NCBI GenBank assembly: GCA_020629255.1
Contig: JAHDDR010000016.1
Coordinates: forward strand, 1-38,693
DNA from: Saprospiraceae bacterium
Lineage (GTDB): Bacteria; Bacteroidota; Bacteroidia; Chitinophagales; Saprospiraceae
DNA length: 38,693 bases
Direction: 5' to 3'
Under the pieces are notes generated by a model, which was not told the DNA's origin, did no database searches, and was given only the letters and a program-made list of their open reading frames with translations. The position numbers and the translations under genes were made by a program. Of the stretch, positions 1 through 8,943 are shown in pieces (positions within the stretch are counted from its first letter, which is position 1; each line of letters starts with the position of its first letter).

Positions 1-30
1 TAACTTTTTAGATTCATTAAAATCGAAACC

Positions 31-1215
31 ATGAGAATCATTTCATTAACTATCACTTTTGTGATACTCGCTTTCAACCTCATCCAAGCCCAATATGAAA
101 CTGTTCTTTTGAATTATGAGAAATCATACTTCGGAGAAAACCAACCCTTACCTGCCGAAAAATATTTCATCATCAATGGAACCATCCGACCGGATGTCCA
201 CTATGTAGAAATCAAACTATTTTCTGCCAAAGGAAAAGAAAAAAGAAAACCCTTGGCTCAAAACTTCTGGAAAAGGGATTTCAACAATTCCGCTCCGGTG
301 TTCAACCTTCCTGTCAATTATAAATTAAAGGAGGGAAAAGATTATGATATTTTATTGAATTTTTTCCGAACCATCACCGAAAAAGAAAGAGCAAAACTGA
401 CCCGAGGCATTTACGGCACACTAGACGCTTATGTGGATCAATCGTTCAATCTAAATGCTGCTAAAAAATTGAAGTTGCTACAAAACAATCGGCAGGTCAT
501 CAACGATATGAACGAAATCGTAAACAGAGGAATGTCTCTTTACCGTTCTAGAACCTTGGCTACTTTCCCTGGTTTTTCGGATATGGTGAAACTCAAGTTG
601 GAACAGATCGAAGGTGTGAAATTAAAAAAGGCTGATAAAATCAGCGAAGATTCTGGATCTACTGAATACTCAGGAACCCGAGAAAAATTAATCCAAGAAT
701 TGAAGTACATTCTCCATAAAGAAGCTTCTCCTTATTTGAATTCGGAAATCTATGTTTTGTTAGATGATAAATACATTGACAACTATCCCACTGAACAAAT
801 ACGAAATGCCTATTACTTGGCTCCTCATTTCGGTTATGGCGGCGTAGCGTTCAATACCAAAGCCGAAGAATTCAGTTATGATTCTGAAATGTATGTAGGG
901 CTTTCTGTTCCTTTAGCTAAAAGAAGCAAGAACAAATTTTTGAGCAACACGTCCGTCTCCTTCGGTGCTTTCCTTTCCAATTTCAGAGATGAGGACGACA
1001 ACAAAATCAGTGGACCATTATTTAAAATTCCTACTTATGTAAGTCTAGGATACCGCCCATTCGGGTTCTTTAGGATTCAGGCAGGTGTTGCCTTCCTAGA
1101 AGATGCCTCAACAGCAGGAACGGTTTCCGGATTCGAGAACAAGGTGGAAGTTCGACCTTTCGTGGGTATCAGTGCCGAATTGAATGTTTGGTTCAACCTC
1201 AGTAATAATAAATAG
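31..1215 (+). CDS. Exported protein of unknown function, probable outer-membrane association
   Basis: I do not recognise a named family. The 394-residue product starts with a clear signal peptide (about residues 1-20, hydrophobic core then IQA before Q21). Residues 35-110 look beta-rich. About residues 140-240 are charged and helical. The last 130 residues alternate polar and hydrophobic positions with many aromatics and glycines, as in beta-barrel or surface beta domains, and the chain ends in a strand-like NVWFNL segment. The gene lies 72 bp ahead of the OmpA-family gene on the same strand with no terminator between them, so co-transcription and a shared envelope role are likely (inference). 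The window begins 30 bp before its ATG, so its promoter and possible upstream partners are not visible. A GldN- or PorP-like accessory role cannot be tested from sequence alone. Confidence 0.7.
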   Translation: MRIISLTITFVILAFNLIQAQYETVLLNYEKSYFGENQPLPAEKYFIINGTIRPDVHYVEIKLFSAKGKEKRKPLAQNFWKRDFNNSAPVFNLPVNYKLKEGKDYDILLNFFRTITEKERAKLTRGIYGTLDAYVDQSFNLNAAKKLKLLQNNRQVINDMNEIVNRGMSLYRSRTLATFPGFSDMVKLKLEQIEGVKLKKADKISEDSGSTEYSGTREKLIQELKYILHKEASPYLNSEIYVLLDDKYIDNYPTEQIRNAYYLAPHFGYGGVAFNTKAEEFSYDSEMYVGLSVPLAKRSKNKFLSNTSVSFGAFLSNFRDEDDNKISGPLFKIPTYVSLGYRPFGFFRIQAGVAFLEDASTAGTVSGFENKVEVRPFVGISAELNVWFNLSNNK

Positions 1216-1287
1216 GATACTATTTGAAATCATTGAGGCATTTTTCTCAAGAGGATGTCTCAGATTTTCTCACTAAAATCAAAAATT

Positions 1288-4200
1288 ATGAAAAGGTTGA
1301 TCCTTCTCATCTTCTGCTGTGCCTTAGGTGTAATGTCTTTTGCTCAACAGAATTTATATAAATGGAGACTCGGAGTTCATGGTGGTATCGGTACGTATTA
1401 TGGTGATTTAAGCACTCCTCGTTTTATCGACCCCCAATCTACTCCTTTGAAATTTTGGGAAAGCCCCGAAAATCTATCTTATGGATTAAGTTTAGAATAT
1501 AGCATGAACCGTGCTTGGGGGCTTCGCCTCATGAGCACCCACGGAGCCTTCGAAGGTAACAGTCGTGCAACGAAATGGAATGGAGATCTTTACACAGAAA
1601 ACGCCGAAACCTTTGCTAAGGCGCTTAATTTCCGAACTACTTATCATGACTTGGATTTGATGTTCGTCTATCAATTCGACAATGGCAAATTACTAAGTGA
1701 AAAAAGTTTCTTTGCTCCGTATTTCGGAGCCGGTTTAGGCTTTATGAACTATAAGGTAAAAGGCGATCTTTTCTTAGACGATGGTAGACGATATTATTAT
1801 TGGTCGGATAATACCATCCGGGATTTGGCAGAAAATGATCCTTTTGCTGGCAATGCCAATATCATTGAACAAGATGGTGAATTCGAAACGGATCTAAGAG
1901 AATTAGAATCCGAAGGAAAATCCTATGGCAAAAGCACCATGACTATTCCACTGGCTATGGGATTGAAATTCAGGCTAGGAAATCGCTTCAACCTGAATTT
2001 GGAAACCTTATTACATTATTCCTTTAGTGATTATTTGGATGATGTTTCAGGGGACTATCCCACCGACTTCACATCACCTACACAAGCTTATGCCAGCAAC
2101 CCTTCTAATTACTTAGGTACTAAAAGAGGCGCCGACAATAAGATGAAAGATATTTATGGAACCTTCAATCTTTCTTTGGGATTCAATTTCGGGTATAAAA
2201 AGCAAGCGTTCAATGCTCCGATTTTCTACTTGGGAGAATCCGACCCAATAGGCAGCCCTCCGATCACATCACCATCTCCCAAAAGGGAAGAAAATACTTC
2301 GGATAATTCTACAACCATCGAACCTACTACGAAGGATACAACAGAACCCATCGTAGATCTTTACCAGGATTATTCCGAATATTATCTACAAGATACCTTT
2401 GAATATTATACAGAACCTGTCTACATCATCAATAAGGATACGGTTGTTATCGACCAAACAGATACGATTAAAAACCAAACTTATGTCATCGACAATATAA
2501 CTGTCAATCAGCTATTTACGGACACCATTGTTGAAGGAAGAACACAAATCATTCGGGATACGGTGTACGAAACAGGGACTATCATCAAGGAAAAAGTCAT
2601 TATCCGTACAGATACTATTCGCGAAATCATCCAGGAGAATAAAACCATTATCGAAACACCTTATAATGGTGAAAAAATCATAATTGATGATCGAAGCGGC
2701 TATATAGAACCCCTTGAAATGGAATCCGCCGAAATTGTTTGGGAAACAGCAGAATTGGATACTTTGATTGTAATGAATCCGGCAACCCAAGAAGAAGAAA
2801 CTTTTTTCGTTATTGATGATAATATTGTGGTAGAACCTGTTCCTGAAGAACCCATTTACACCTTAGTAGAATTGGAAACGGTTACCCTTGATGAATTGGA
2901 TGGCGATTATTTTATAGAAACGGTTGGTTATCTGGAAGACGATTTGTCTAAAGAAGAAGTTTTATTATCTGAGATCCAAGAATCCAATTTTGAATTGATC
3001 GCTTTGCGGAACGAAATCAATGAGTTGAAATCCAAGGAGGATAAAAGCCAAGCAGACATTGATGCCATTTATGATAAACTGGAGGAAATTTCGAATGAAT
3101 TTCGGGTCTATGATGGTTACAATTCAAACCTTGCCATCCAAGCCAGTGATGAGCATACTCGTCCAGAAAATGTGGACATCCGTACAGCGACTTCTTTATT
3201 AGAACAAGACCTATCGGATGTGAGGCGTGAAATCATTTACTTGGAATCATCAAACACCTCTTCTATTTCTAGGGATGAGTATGATATTATCCGTAAGGAA
3301 AATGAGAAGCGTATTGCTGCACTGGAGAAGGACATGAGGAAATTAAGGAAGAAGGTGAGAAGGAGTAACCGTCCGGATTTGGTAAACGAAAATTACCTGC
3401 TCAAAGACAAGGAAAAGAATAAGGATAAAAAAGAGACCACAACATCTGTCTCAACACAACCGGTGGTCATCCCAACAGGAAATCCTATTCCGGATTCATA
3501 TTATAGAGGTCAAATCAATACATTGGAGCAAGAATTGGCGAGGATTAAAAATGCGAATTCGGTTTCTAATACACAGAAAGACACTGAAATCAAAAATTTG
3601 AAAAGCAAACTTGCCGACTTGGAACGACGAATGAATGCCCAACAAAACACCGGAAATTCTGATGCTCGTACACTTGAATATATATCAAAATTAGAGCAGA
3701 AGCTGGAACAGATGAATCGTTCTCTTGAAAGTACCCAACGAGAATTGTCTGAAGTAAAAAATAGGCCGGTAAGTTCAGGTACGACCATTATTCGCGCAGA
3801 ACCAGCTCCTATACCCGCTCCTATAACCACAACTACAACCGTCTACACCCGACCACCTTCTAGTGAAGCCATTTCTCGCTTAGGTGTTGTGAATGTCTAT
3901 TTTGATTCAGGAAGATCGAATGTGAAATCTCAATTTTATGGACAATTGGATCAGGTGGTGAATTTATTGAATCAATATTCTGATGTACGGGTAAACCTGA
4001 CCGGTTATACGGATAAATCAGGAAATCAGGATGCGAATCTCAGGCTTTCCAAAAAACGTTCTGATGCCGTTTCTTCATACTTGAAAAATCGTGGCATTTC
4101 TGCTTCTCGTATAACATCCAACCATCTTGGCGAATCCCAATCCGGTTCGGAAAATGACCCTTTTTCGAGGAGAGTAGAAATTATTTTGAACCATTACTAA
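1288..4200 (+). CDS. OmpA-family outer-membrane protein with long coiled-coil linker
   Basis: A large (970 aa) envelope protein expected to anchor the outer membrane to peptidoglycan. I prefer the ATG at 1288 because it places a standard signal peptide (MKRLILLIF..., cleavage near SFAQ) at the N-terminus; an in-frame ATG at 1255 would add 11 residues. Order of regions: N-terminal OmpW/OmpA-like barrel (about 25-310); a low-complexity Thr/Asp/Glu-rich linker (about 320-540); heptad-like coiled coils (about 560-820); a Pro/Thr spacer; then a C-terminal OmpA peptidoglycan-binding domain (about 862-970). That domain keeps the TGYTD aspartate (D909) and the LRLSKKR arginines (R919, R924) typical of diaminopimelate binding. 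The linker and coiled-coil length is well beyond a classical OmpA (about 350 aa). A terminator-like hairpin follows the gene. Confidence 0.9.
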   Translation: MKRLILLIFCCALGVMSFAQQNLYKWRLGVHGGIGTYYGDLSTPRFIDPQSTPLKFWESPENLSYGLSLEYSMNRAWGLRLMSTHGAFEGNSRATKWNGDLYTENAETFAKALNFRTTYHDLDLMFVYQFDNGKLLSEKSFFAPYFGAGLGFMNYKVKGDLFLDDGRRYYYWSDNTIRDLAENDPFAGNANIIEQDGEFETDLRELESEGKSYGKSTMTIPLAMGLKFRLGNRFNLNLETLLHYSFSDYLDDVSGDYPTDFTSPTQAYASNPSNYLGTKRGADNKMKDIYGTFNLSLGFNFGYKKQAFNAPIFYLGESDPIGSPPITSPSPKREENTSDNSTTIEPTTKDTTEPIVDLYQDYSEYYLQDTFEYYTEPVYIINKDTVVIDQTDTIKNQTYVIDNITVNQLFTDTIVEGRTQIIRDTVYETGTIIKEKVIIRTDTIREIIQENKTIIETPYNGEKIIIDDRSGYIEPLEMESAEIVWETAELDTLIVMNPATQEEETFFVIDDNIVVEPVPEEPIYTLVELETVTLDELDGDYFIETVGYLEDDLSKEEVLLSEIQESNFELIALRNEINELKSKEDKSQADIDAIYDKLEEISNEFRVYDGYNSNLAIQASDEHTRPENVDIRTATSLLEQDLSDVRREIIYLESSNTSSISRDEYDIIRKENEKRIAALEKDMRKLRKKVRRSNRPDLVNENYLLKDKEKNKDKKETTTSVSTQPVVIPTGNPIPDSYYRGQINTLEQELARIKNANSVSNTQKDTEIKNLKSKLADLERRMNAQQNTGNSDARTLEYISKLEQKLEQMNRSLESTQRELSEVKNRPVSSGTTIIRAEPAPIPAPITTTTTVYTRPPSSEAISRLGVVNVYFDSGRSNVKSQFYGQLDQVVNLLNQYSDVRVNLTGYTDKSGNQDANLRLSKKRSDAVSSYLKNRGISASRITSNHLGESQSGSENDPFSRRVEIILNHY

Positions 4201-4216
4201 AAGATAAAATACCTTG

Positions 4217-4278
4217 GAGCATGTTTAAAATTGGCTTTTGGAGATAGAAACAGCAATTATTTTGATTTAAACATGCTC
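4217..4278 (+). repeat. 13-bp perfect inverted repeat downstream of the OmpA gene
   Basis: GAGCATGTTTAAA at 4217-4229 is repeated as its exact reverse complement at 4266-4278, with a 36-nt loop. Inside the loop AATTG (4229-4233) and CAATT (4254-4258) can extend the pairing past a bulge. It sits in the 3' untranslated region, ahead of the separate terminator hairpin at 4305-4334. Function is unknown; it may be an mRNA 3'-end stabiliser or the remnant of a small palindromic element. Confidence 0.6.
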
Positions 4279-4304
4279 TTACTCTTTTCCAACTTTAAAC
4301 AAGT

Positions 4305-4334
4305 AGAGCTGTCTTTTGGCAGCTCTTTTTTTAT
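4305..4334 (+). terminator. Rho-independent terminator after the OmpA gene
   Basis: AGAGCTG (4305-4311) pairs perfectly with CAGCTCT (4320-4326) across an 8-nt loop and is followed by a run of eight T. It ends the plus-strand unit and overlaps the stop codon of convergent trmD. On the minus strand the same hairpin is followed only by a weak ACTTGTTT tail, so it is less convincing as a trmD terminator. Confidence 0.85.
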
Positions 4335-5014
4335 TCATCCTCCTGAAGTAAATCCGGTCTCCTGTTTTGGGTTCTTTCCATTGATTTTTCATATCTCCAT
4401 TCTTCGATTTTCTTTGTATGCCCAGAAAGAAGGATTTCAGGCACTTTCCATCCCCTGAAATCCGAAGGACGAGTATAAACGGGAGGTGCTAATAAATCAT
4501 CTTGGAAGGAATCGAACAAAGCTGAGGTTTCATCCCCCAATACACCGGGAATCAAGCGACCAATAGAATCCACAACAATGGCGGCTCCGAGTTCCCCTCC
4601 GGATAAAACATAATCCCCTACTGAGATTTCCATCGTTACAAAATGCTCACGAATCCTTTCATCTATCCCCTTATAATGACCACAAATAATGAGCAAATTA
4701 TTGAATAACGAAAGGCGATTCGCCATCTTTTGATCGTATCGCTTACCATCGGGCGTCATGAAAATGATTTCATCATATTCTCTTTGGTCCTTGAATTCTT
4801 CGATGCAATTTGCAAGCGGCTCGCACATCATTACCATTCCTGCACCACCTCCGAATTGGTAATCATCCAATTGTTTGTGCTTACCTAAACCCCATTGCCT
4901 TAGGTCATGGACATGGACTTCCAATAAGCCTTTATCCCGTGCTCTTTTCATGATGGAGTGGGAAAAAGGTCCTTCCAACAAGCCCGGTATGACCGATATG
5001 ATATCTATTCTCAT
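4331..5014 (-). CDS. trmD: tRNA (guanine-N1-)-methyltransferase TrmD
   Basis: TrmD methylates N1 of G37 in tRNAs that read CNN codons, using S-adenosylmethionine, and prevents +1 frameshifting. The 227-residue length is normal. Visible SPOUT/trefoil-knot signatures: [11 protein letters not shown] (about 50-60), [10 protein letters not shown] (111-120) and [13 protein letters not shown] (129-141), followed by the FDSFQDD and YTRP segment (about 167-185) that carries the catalytic aspartate region. The H and K in CGHYKGID replace the R and E of the enterobacterial CGRYEGID; I believe this is common in Bacteroidota. The gene starts 4 bp after the rimM stop, so the two are one transcription unit and probably translationally coupled. 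Confidence 0.97.
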   Translation of the reverse strand: MRIDIISVIPGLLEGPFSHSIMKRARDKGLLEVHVHDLRQWGLGKHKQLDDYQFGGGAGMVMMCEPLANCIEEFKDQREYDEIIFMTPDGKRYDQKMANRLSLFNNLLIICGHYKGIDERIREHFVTMEISVGDYVLSGGELGAAIVVDSIGRLIPGVLGDETSALFDSFQDDLLAPPVYTRPSDFRGWKVPEILLSGHTKKIEEWRYEKSMERTQNRRPDLLQEDE

Positions 5015-5018
5015 TCGT

Positions 5019-5540
5019 TTATAAATTCAGAAGTCCTTCCGGTAATTCTATGATGATTTTTTTCCCTTCCTTATTCACTTCTTTTACAAAGGCATCAATC
5101 AAAGGAATAAGAATTTCTTTCCCTCCTTTTTCTATCACCGCCATTTCTTGTTGCGGATAATCCAATATATCTTGGATCAATCCCAATTCCCCTTCGGAAA
5201 CATCAACTATCATGAAGCCCTTGCATTCTTCATATTCCAATTGTTCCACTTCCATTTCCCTTTCATCCTCCGTCAAAATATCATCTTCCCTTAGGGAAAC
5301 TTTTTTCTTGGCCAAAGCCTGAGCTTGGGTTCTGGATACAACTCCCTCCAATTTTACCAAGAGTTGTCCTCCCCTCACTTCTTCTACGAAATAAGGAACA
5401 GGCTGCCCTTGTTGTTCAATGAATATGACAGATGCCTTTAAGAAATCTTCCAAATATTCATTTTGGATATCTGCTTTGAGTTCCCCATCCAAACCGTGGG
5501 CTTTCAACATTTTACCTATGTGTATATAACTTTCCATCAT
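5019..5540 (-). CDS. rimM: Ribosome maturation factor RimM
   Basis: RimM binds ribosomal protein S19 in the 30S head and assists late small-subunit maturation. The 173-residue protein shows the N-terminal RimM barrel signature [15 protein letters not shown] (about 8-22) and a C-terminal PRC-barrel domain ([20 protein letters not shown], then [10 protein letters not shown]). Two adjacent ATG codons (5540 and 5537) are both possible starts. It sits between rpsP (64 bp upstream) and trmD (4 bp downstream), the classical gene order without rplS. Its start codon lies 2 bp beyond the T-run of a strong intrinsic terminator, so the message that reaches rimM must be read-through, or come from a promoter I cannot see. 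There is no room for a Shine-Dalgarno element other than the T-run itself. Confidence 0.93.
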   Translation of the reverse strand: MMESYIHIGKMLKAHGLDGELKADIQNEYLEDFLKASVIFIEQQGQPVPYFVEEVRGGQLLVKLEGVVSRTQAQALAKKKVSLREDDILTEDEREMEVEQLEYEECKGFMIVDVSEGELGLIQDILDYPQQEMAVIEKGGKEILIPLIDAFVKEVNKEGKKIIIELPEGLLNL

Positions 5541-5542
5541 CC

Positions 5543-5575
5543 AAAAAAAATCCCGACATTCTTACGAATATCGGG
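5543..5575 (-). terminator. Intrinsic terminator or attenuator between rpsP and rimM
   Basis: On the minus strand, CCCGATATTC and GAATGTCGGG pair around a GTAA loop (5552-5575) with one mismatch-type pair, immediately followed by ATTTTTTTT (5543-5551). This is a textbook rho-independent terminator. It lies inside the rpsP-rimM-trmD operon, 2 bp from the rimM ATG. It would let most transcripts end after rpsP, giving far more S16 than RimM and TrmD. Confidence 0.85.
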
Positions 5576-5595
5576 AAAATTATTTTGCTATTTAT

Positions 5596-5615
5596 CAGAA
5601 GGAATTATCCTTCTG
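5596..5615 (-). promoter_or_regulatory. Hairpin presenting the rpsP stop codon in its loop
   Basis: CAGAAGGA and TCCTTCTG form a perfect 8-bp stem with a 4-nt loop (TAAT on the minus strand) that contains the rpsP TAA stop. No T-run follows, so it is not itself a terminator. It stands about 20 nt before the attenuator hairpin, and the two would be the 3' end of a short rpsP message. Confidence 0.5.
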
Positions 5616-6156
5616 CATTATCATCTTTATTCTCCTCTGCCGGAGTATCCTCAGCAACTGGAGCATCTTCTGTAGCGGGTGCATCTTCAGCAGGTGTTTC
5701 AGCTACTTCTTCTGGAGTTTCCTCTACAACAGGTTCTTCAACAATTACAGGAGCCGTTCCTTGAATTTTAGCCAAAAGAGCTTCTTTCTCTTTTTTAGTC
5801 ACCGCTACTCTTTCCGCTATCTTAGCATCTTTACCATCAATCCATTCTTGGTATTTCGCCATTGCTTGATCTTCTGTCAAAGCACCTTTGGCAACGCCTT
5901 TCATCAAATGCTTACGATACATCACGCCTTTGAAACGAAGAATCGCACGAACGGTATTCGTAGGCTGGGCACCTTTGTTCAACCATTCGAAAGCCTTTTC
6001 TCTATCCAATTCGATAGTTGCAGGCTTGGTCATTGGGTTATAAGAACCAATTCTTTCAATAAAACGACCATCACGCTTCGCACGTTGGTCCGCCACAACA
6101 ATGTGATAAAAAGGTGCTTTTTTACGCCCTTTCCTTTGTAATCTAAGTCTTACCAT
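5605..6156 (-). CDS. rpsP: 30S ribosomal protein S16 with long acidic C-terminal tail
   Basis: S16 is a primary-assembly protein of the 30S subunit. Residues 1 to about 80 are the S16 domain, starting [20 protein letters not shown], with [14 protein letters not shown] and the conserved [11 protein letters not shown] stretch. Residues about 85-135 are a basic helical extension, and residues about 138-183 are a low-complexity acidic tail built from E, P, A, T, V and D with PAED/PVAED-like repeats. At 183 residues it is about twice the E. coli length; extended S16 proteins with such tails are familiar in Bacteroidota. It is first in rpsP-rimM-trmD, has a consensus -7 element about 80 bp upstream, and is followed by an intrinsic terminator. 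Confidence 0.97.
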   Translation of the reverse strand: MVRLRLQRKGRKKAPFYHIVVADQRAKRDGRFIERIGSYNPMTKPATIELDREKAFEWLNKGAQPTNTVRAILRFKGVMYRKHLMKGVAKGALTEDQAMAKYQEWIDGKDAKIAERVAVTKKEKEALLAKIQGTAPVIVEEPVVEETPEEVAETPAEDAPATEDAPVAEDTPAEENKDDNAEG

Positions 6157-6181
6157 AACTAAGTTAAAATTTTAAATATTC

Positions 6182-6191
6182 GGTTTAAACC
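6182..6191. repeat. GGTTTAAACC palindrome in the rpsP 5' leader
   Basis: A 10-bp perfect palindrome lies 26 bp upstream of the rpsP ATG, inside the transcribed leader predicted from the promoter at 6238-6245. It may be a protein-binding site or chance; no partner is visible. Confidence 0.3.
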
Positions 6192-6237
6192 ATACCTGAC
6201 TCCTCGATGAATTCGGCACCAGGTTTTTAACGAGCTG

Positions 6238-6245
6238 CAAAGATA
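6238..6245 (-). promoter_or_regulatory. Predicted promoter (-7 element) for rpsP-rimM-trmD
   Basis: The minus strand reads TATCTTTG, an exact match to the Bacteroidota -7 consensus TAnnTTTG. The predicted leader is about 75 nt. No clear -33 TTTG stands at the usual distance. Confidence 0.6.
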
Positions 6246-6385
6246 ATGCTTTTATCACAAAAAACATAACCTATATTTCAAGAAGCACATCCATTTCAAA
6301 TCTGTTCTACTCGCTAAATCATCTTTCAAAAGGTTAACAAGTCCTTATTTCTGATCGTTTCTTTTCCGTGACAATCTATTTTCTA

Positions 6386-6393
6386 TATTTTTG
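6386..6393 (+). promoter_or_regulatory. Predicted promoter (-7 element) for the T9SS-secreted protein gene
   Basis: TATTTTTG matches TAnnTTTG exactly. Transcription would start near 6399, so the TTG at 6391, which would otherwise open the reading frame, lies inside the promoter. This supports the ATG at 6412 as the true start. Confidence 0.65.
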
Positions 6394-6411
6394 CAAAAAA
6401 TCACATTATAC

Positions 6412-8808
6412 ATGACTAGAATATTTACACTCCTTTCTTTCATTATTTTATGTGGAGGAATCCTAAATGCCCAAACCGAATTATCCGGTATTATCAATAG
6501 CTATGGTGCGGTATCCAACATCAACAATACAGATCCTTGTGCTGCCTTCCTAACGATTGATGACGCCTCTCCCTTTAATGCCGGCGATTACATCCTCATT
6601 ATTCAAATGAAGGGGGCGGAAGTGGATACAACCAATTCTGCCAGTTTTGGTGAAATCGTCGATTTGAACAGTTGCGGTTTGTATGAAAAGGCACAAATAC
6701 TATCCGTTTCTGGAAGTGATATTTATTTATCCACTGTATTAGAAAATAATTATGATGTAAACGGTTATGTACAAATTGTAAACATCCTACAATATGATGA
6801 TGTAAATGTAATGGGAAACATATACCCAATGGCATGGGATGGAACCAAAGGAGGAGTCATCGCCATGGAAGTGACCAACACTTTAAGCCTGACTGCCGGT
6901 AGTATTGATGCATCAGAAGCAGGTTTTAGAGGAGGTGTTCGAGAAGTTTTGGATAGCGAATGTAATTTCCAAACCTCTTATACGGATTATCACTACCCCC
7001 TTGGCAATTTCAGAGGAGCGGCCAAAGGCGAAGGAATTGTAGAATTGCTTGGCAAAGAAAACGGGCGAGGTCCACTCGGAACCGGCGGCGGTGGCGGAAA
7101 TGATCACAATACTGGTGGCGGTGGTGGTTCTAATGTTGGAGCCGGAGGACAAGGCGGCGTCAACTTATCCAATACGCCAACAGCTTGTCTAGGACAATAC
7201 CCAGGCATCGGTGGTGTTTCCAACCCTTCTTCCCTATCAGGAGAACGCCTTTTTATGGGCGGCGGTGGCGGAGCAGGTCACGACAACAACGGAACCGGCT
7301 CTGATGGTAGTCGAGGAGGAGGTATTGTTTATTTAAAAGCAAATGCCCTGAATGGTGCATGGAATCTTATTCGTGCCAACGGCCAAGTTGCCCAAACCAC
7401 TTTTGGTTTTGATGGTGCTGGAGGAGGGGGTGCCGGAGGCTCTATCTTTTTGGATGTTCCTGTTTTGAGCGGTGGTCTTTTCCTTGAAGCCAGAGGAGGA
7501 AAAGGAGGTGATTTCGAAGCACTCAACAGTAATGGCTGTATGGGTCCCGGTGGCGGTGGCGGTGGCGGTCTCATTTTTACAGACATAGCTGCTTTTTCTT
7601 CGATTGATATCAGCGGTGGTCCAACTGGAGTTATTGTAAATTCTACTTCTACTTGCAATGGAACTTCAGCGACGGCAGATCCCGGCCAACCCGGCGCTTC
7701 TCTTACCGTTCCCCAATTGGTTGCCGCAGCCCCTGTTATCCACATCAACATCGCCAACGAACCGACAGATGTTCTAATTTGTGATAACGAAGTCGCCAAT
7801 TTCAACGTACAAACAGATATTCCCGGTGATCAATACCAATGGAATTTGAATGATGGAAATGGATATGTTCCGCTTATTGATGGCATTACAACTGCGGGAG
7901 CGACTAGCCCGAATCTAGTCATGAGTGATATTTCTGAAGGGTCTTACTTGGTACAATGTATTATCTACGGAGGATGTGGTGATACCTTAATGACTTACGA
8001 AGCCATTCTGGATGTAGAAACATCGGCCATGTTCATCGTCCAACCGACAAGTCAGTCCATTTGCGAAGGCGAAGAATTTGTCTTGACGACGGAAGTAAAT
8101 GGCAGCAATACCAGCTACCAATGGCAGTTGGATAATGGGAACGGGTTTATGGATATTTTTGATGGCAATACGTATTCTGGCACAAATACCAACACGCTTG
8201 CTGTAGAAGCAGATCCAAGCATGAATGGGTATCAATTCCAATGTATCGCCAATAATGATTGCCCCGGAATGGCTACTTCTAGTATAGCTACTTTGACCAT
8301 TGCTCCATTGGCCGTTCCTGATTTCTCTTATACCATTAGTAATGATACGGTTTTTGTAATGAGTAATTCTAGTGGAGAAACCGACATTTACTGGGATTTC
8401 GGTGACGGTTCTCCGCTTCATCCCGCAGGAACCCCCTATTATATCTACGAAGAAAGTGGAACTTATACTGTTACCATTTATGCTGTCAATGATTGTGGAA
8501 CCACCTCTTATTCTGAAACAATCGACATCAATATTGAAGTCGTTTCGAGTATAGGACAAATCGATGAAGGGGTATATTTCATTTTAGGACCTAACCCAAC
8601 AAAAGATTTCATTTATATTGATTTAAGTGGAGAGTCCTTTCATCAAGCTGAAATGATTCTTTTTGATATGTCTGGAAAGGAATGGATGGCTAAAAACATA
8701 TCCGATCCTATATCTTCTATAGATTTGGGCCGCTTACCCATGGGCGTATATCTACTTCAAGTAAAAATCGGTGAACGATCATCTATTCATAAAGTAATCA
8801 AACAATAA
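6412..8808 (+). CDS. Glycine-rich, Ig/PKD-domain protein secreted by the type IX system
   Basis: A 798-residue surface or secreted protein. A signal peptide ends near LNAQ (about residue 21). Residues about 210-390 contain several glycine-rich runs (for example GTGGGGG, GGGGGSN, GGGGGAG). Two Ig-like repeats follow, each with a YQW..(N/D)NGNG(Y/F) core and paired cysteines (about 455-540 and 545-635). A PKD domain (WDFGDGSP, then YTVTIYAVNDCG, about 640-710) comes next. The last 80 residues are a type A Por secretion/T9SS sorting domain: GPNPTKDFIYIDL, a MILFDMSGKE strand, a PMGVYLLQV strand and a basic KVIKQ end. T9SS domains are cleaved after transit across the outer membrane. No catalytic domain is recognised; an adhesin or matrix role is inference. 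It is followed by a strong terminator. Confidence 0.9.
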   Translation: MTRIFTLLSFIILCGGILNAQTELSGIINSYGAVSNINNTDPCAAFLTIDDASPFNAGDYILIIQMKGAEVDTTNSASFGEIVDLNSCGLYEKAQILSVSGSDIYLSTVLENNYDVNGYVQIVNILQYDDVNVMGNIYPMAWDGTKGGVIAMEVTNTLSLTAGSIDASEAGFRGGVREVLDSECNFQTSYTDYHYPLGNFRGAAKGEGIVELLGKENGRGPLGTGGGGGNDHNTGGGGGSNVGAGGQGGVNLSNTPTACLGQYPGIGGVSNPSSLSGERLFMGGGGGAGHDNNGTGSDGSRGGGIVYLKANALNGAWNLIRANGQVAQTTFGFDGAGGGGAGGSIFLDVPVLSGGLFLEARGGKGGDFEALNSNGCMGPGGGGGGGLIFTDIAAFSSIDISGGPTGVIVNSTSTCNGTSATADPGQPGASLTVPQLVAAAPVIHINIANEPTDVLICDNEVANFNVQTDIPGDQYQWNLNDGNGYVPLIDGITTAGATSPNLVMSDISEGSYLVQCIIYGGCGDTLMTYEAILDVETSAMFIVQPTSQSICEGEEFVLTTEVNGSNTSYQWQLDNGNGFMDIFDGNTYSGTNTNTLAVEADPSMNGYQFQCIANNDCPGMATSSIATLTIAPLAVPDFSYTISNDTVFVMSNSSGETDIYWDFGDGSPLHPAGTPYYIYEESGTYTVTIYAVNDCGTTSYSETIDINIEVVSSIGQIDEGVYFILGPNPTKDFIYIDLSGESFHQAEMILFDMSGKEWMAKNISDPISSIDLGRLPMGVYLLQVKIGERSSIHKVIKQ

Positions 8809-8826
8809 TAATTTCATGAATAAGTG

Positions 8827-8868
8827 CGAAGGGGATGGAACGATTGTGCCATCCCCTTCGTTTTTTTA
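8827..8868 (+). terminator. Rho-independent terminator after the T9SS-secreted protein gene
   Basis: A perfect 12-bp stem, CGAAGGGGATGG (8827-8838) with CCATCCCCTTCG (8849-8860), a 10-nt loop and a following run of seven T. Confidence 0.95.
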
Positions 8869-8913
8869 TTGCATCAATTTGGGTCAAGGATTGTCCTTGA
8901 ATTAGAATTTACA

Positions 8914-8921
8914 TATACTTG
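8914..8921 (+). promoter_or_regulatory. Predicted promoter (-7 element) for the DPM1-like glycosyltransferase
   Basis: TATACTTG matches TAnnTTTG at 5 of 6 fixed positions, and TTGA occurs roughly 20 bp upstream. The predicted transcription start near 8927 leaves only about 15 nt before the chosen TTG start. Confidence 0.45.
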
Positions 8922-8943
8922 CAGTTCATGAAAACAATACTCC

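Noticed and set aside
6210-6224. GAATTCGGCACCAGG resembles a cDNA-library EcoRI adaptor sequence
   Set aside because: One base differs from the usual adaptor, it lies in a normal intergenic leader with a well-placed promoter, and the surrounding sequence is continuous; coincidence is more likely than contamination.
7329-7805. Proline-rich reverse-strand reading frame inside the glycine-rich gene
   Set aside because: It is the antisense of glycine codons (GGN to NCC) in the T9SS protein gene and has no start signal or promoter of its own.
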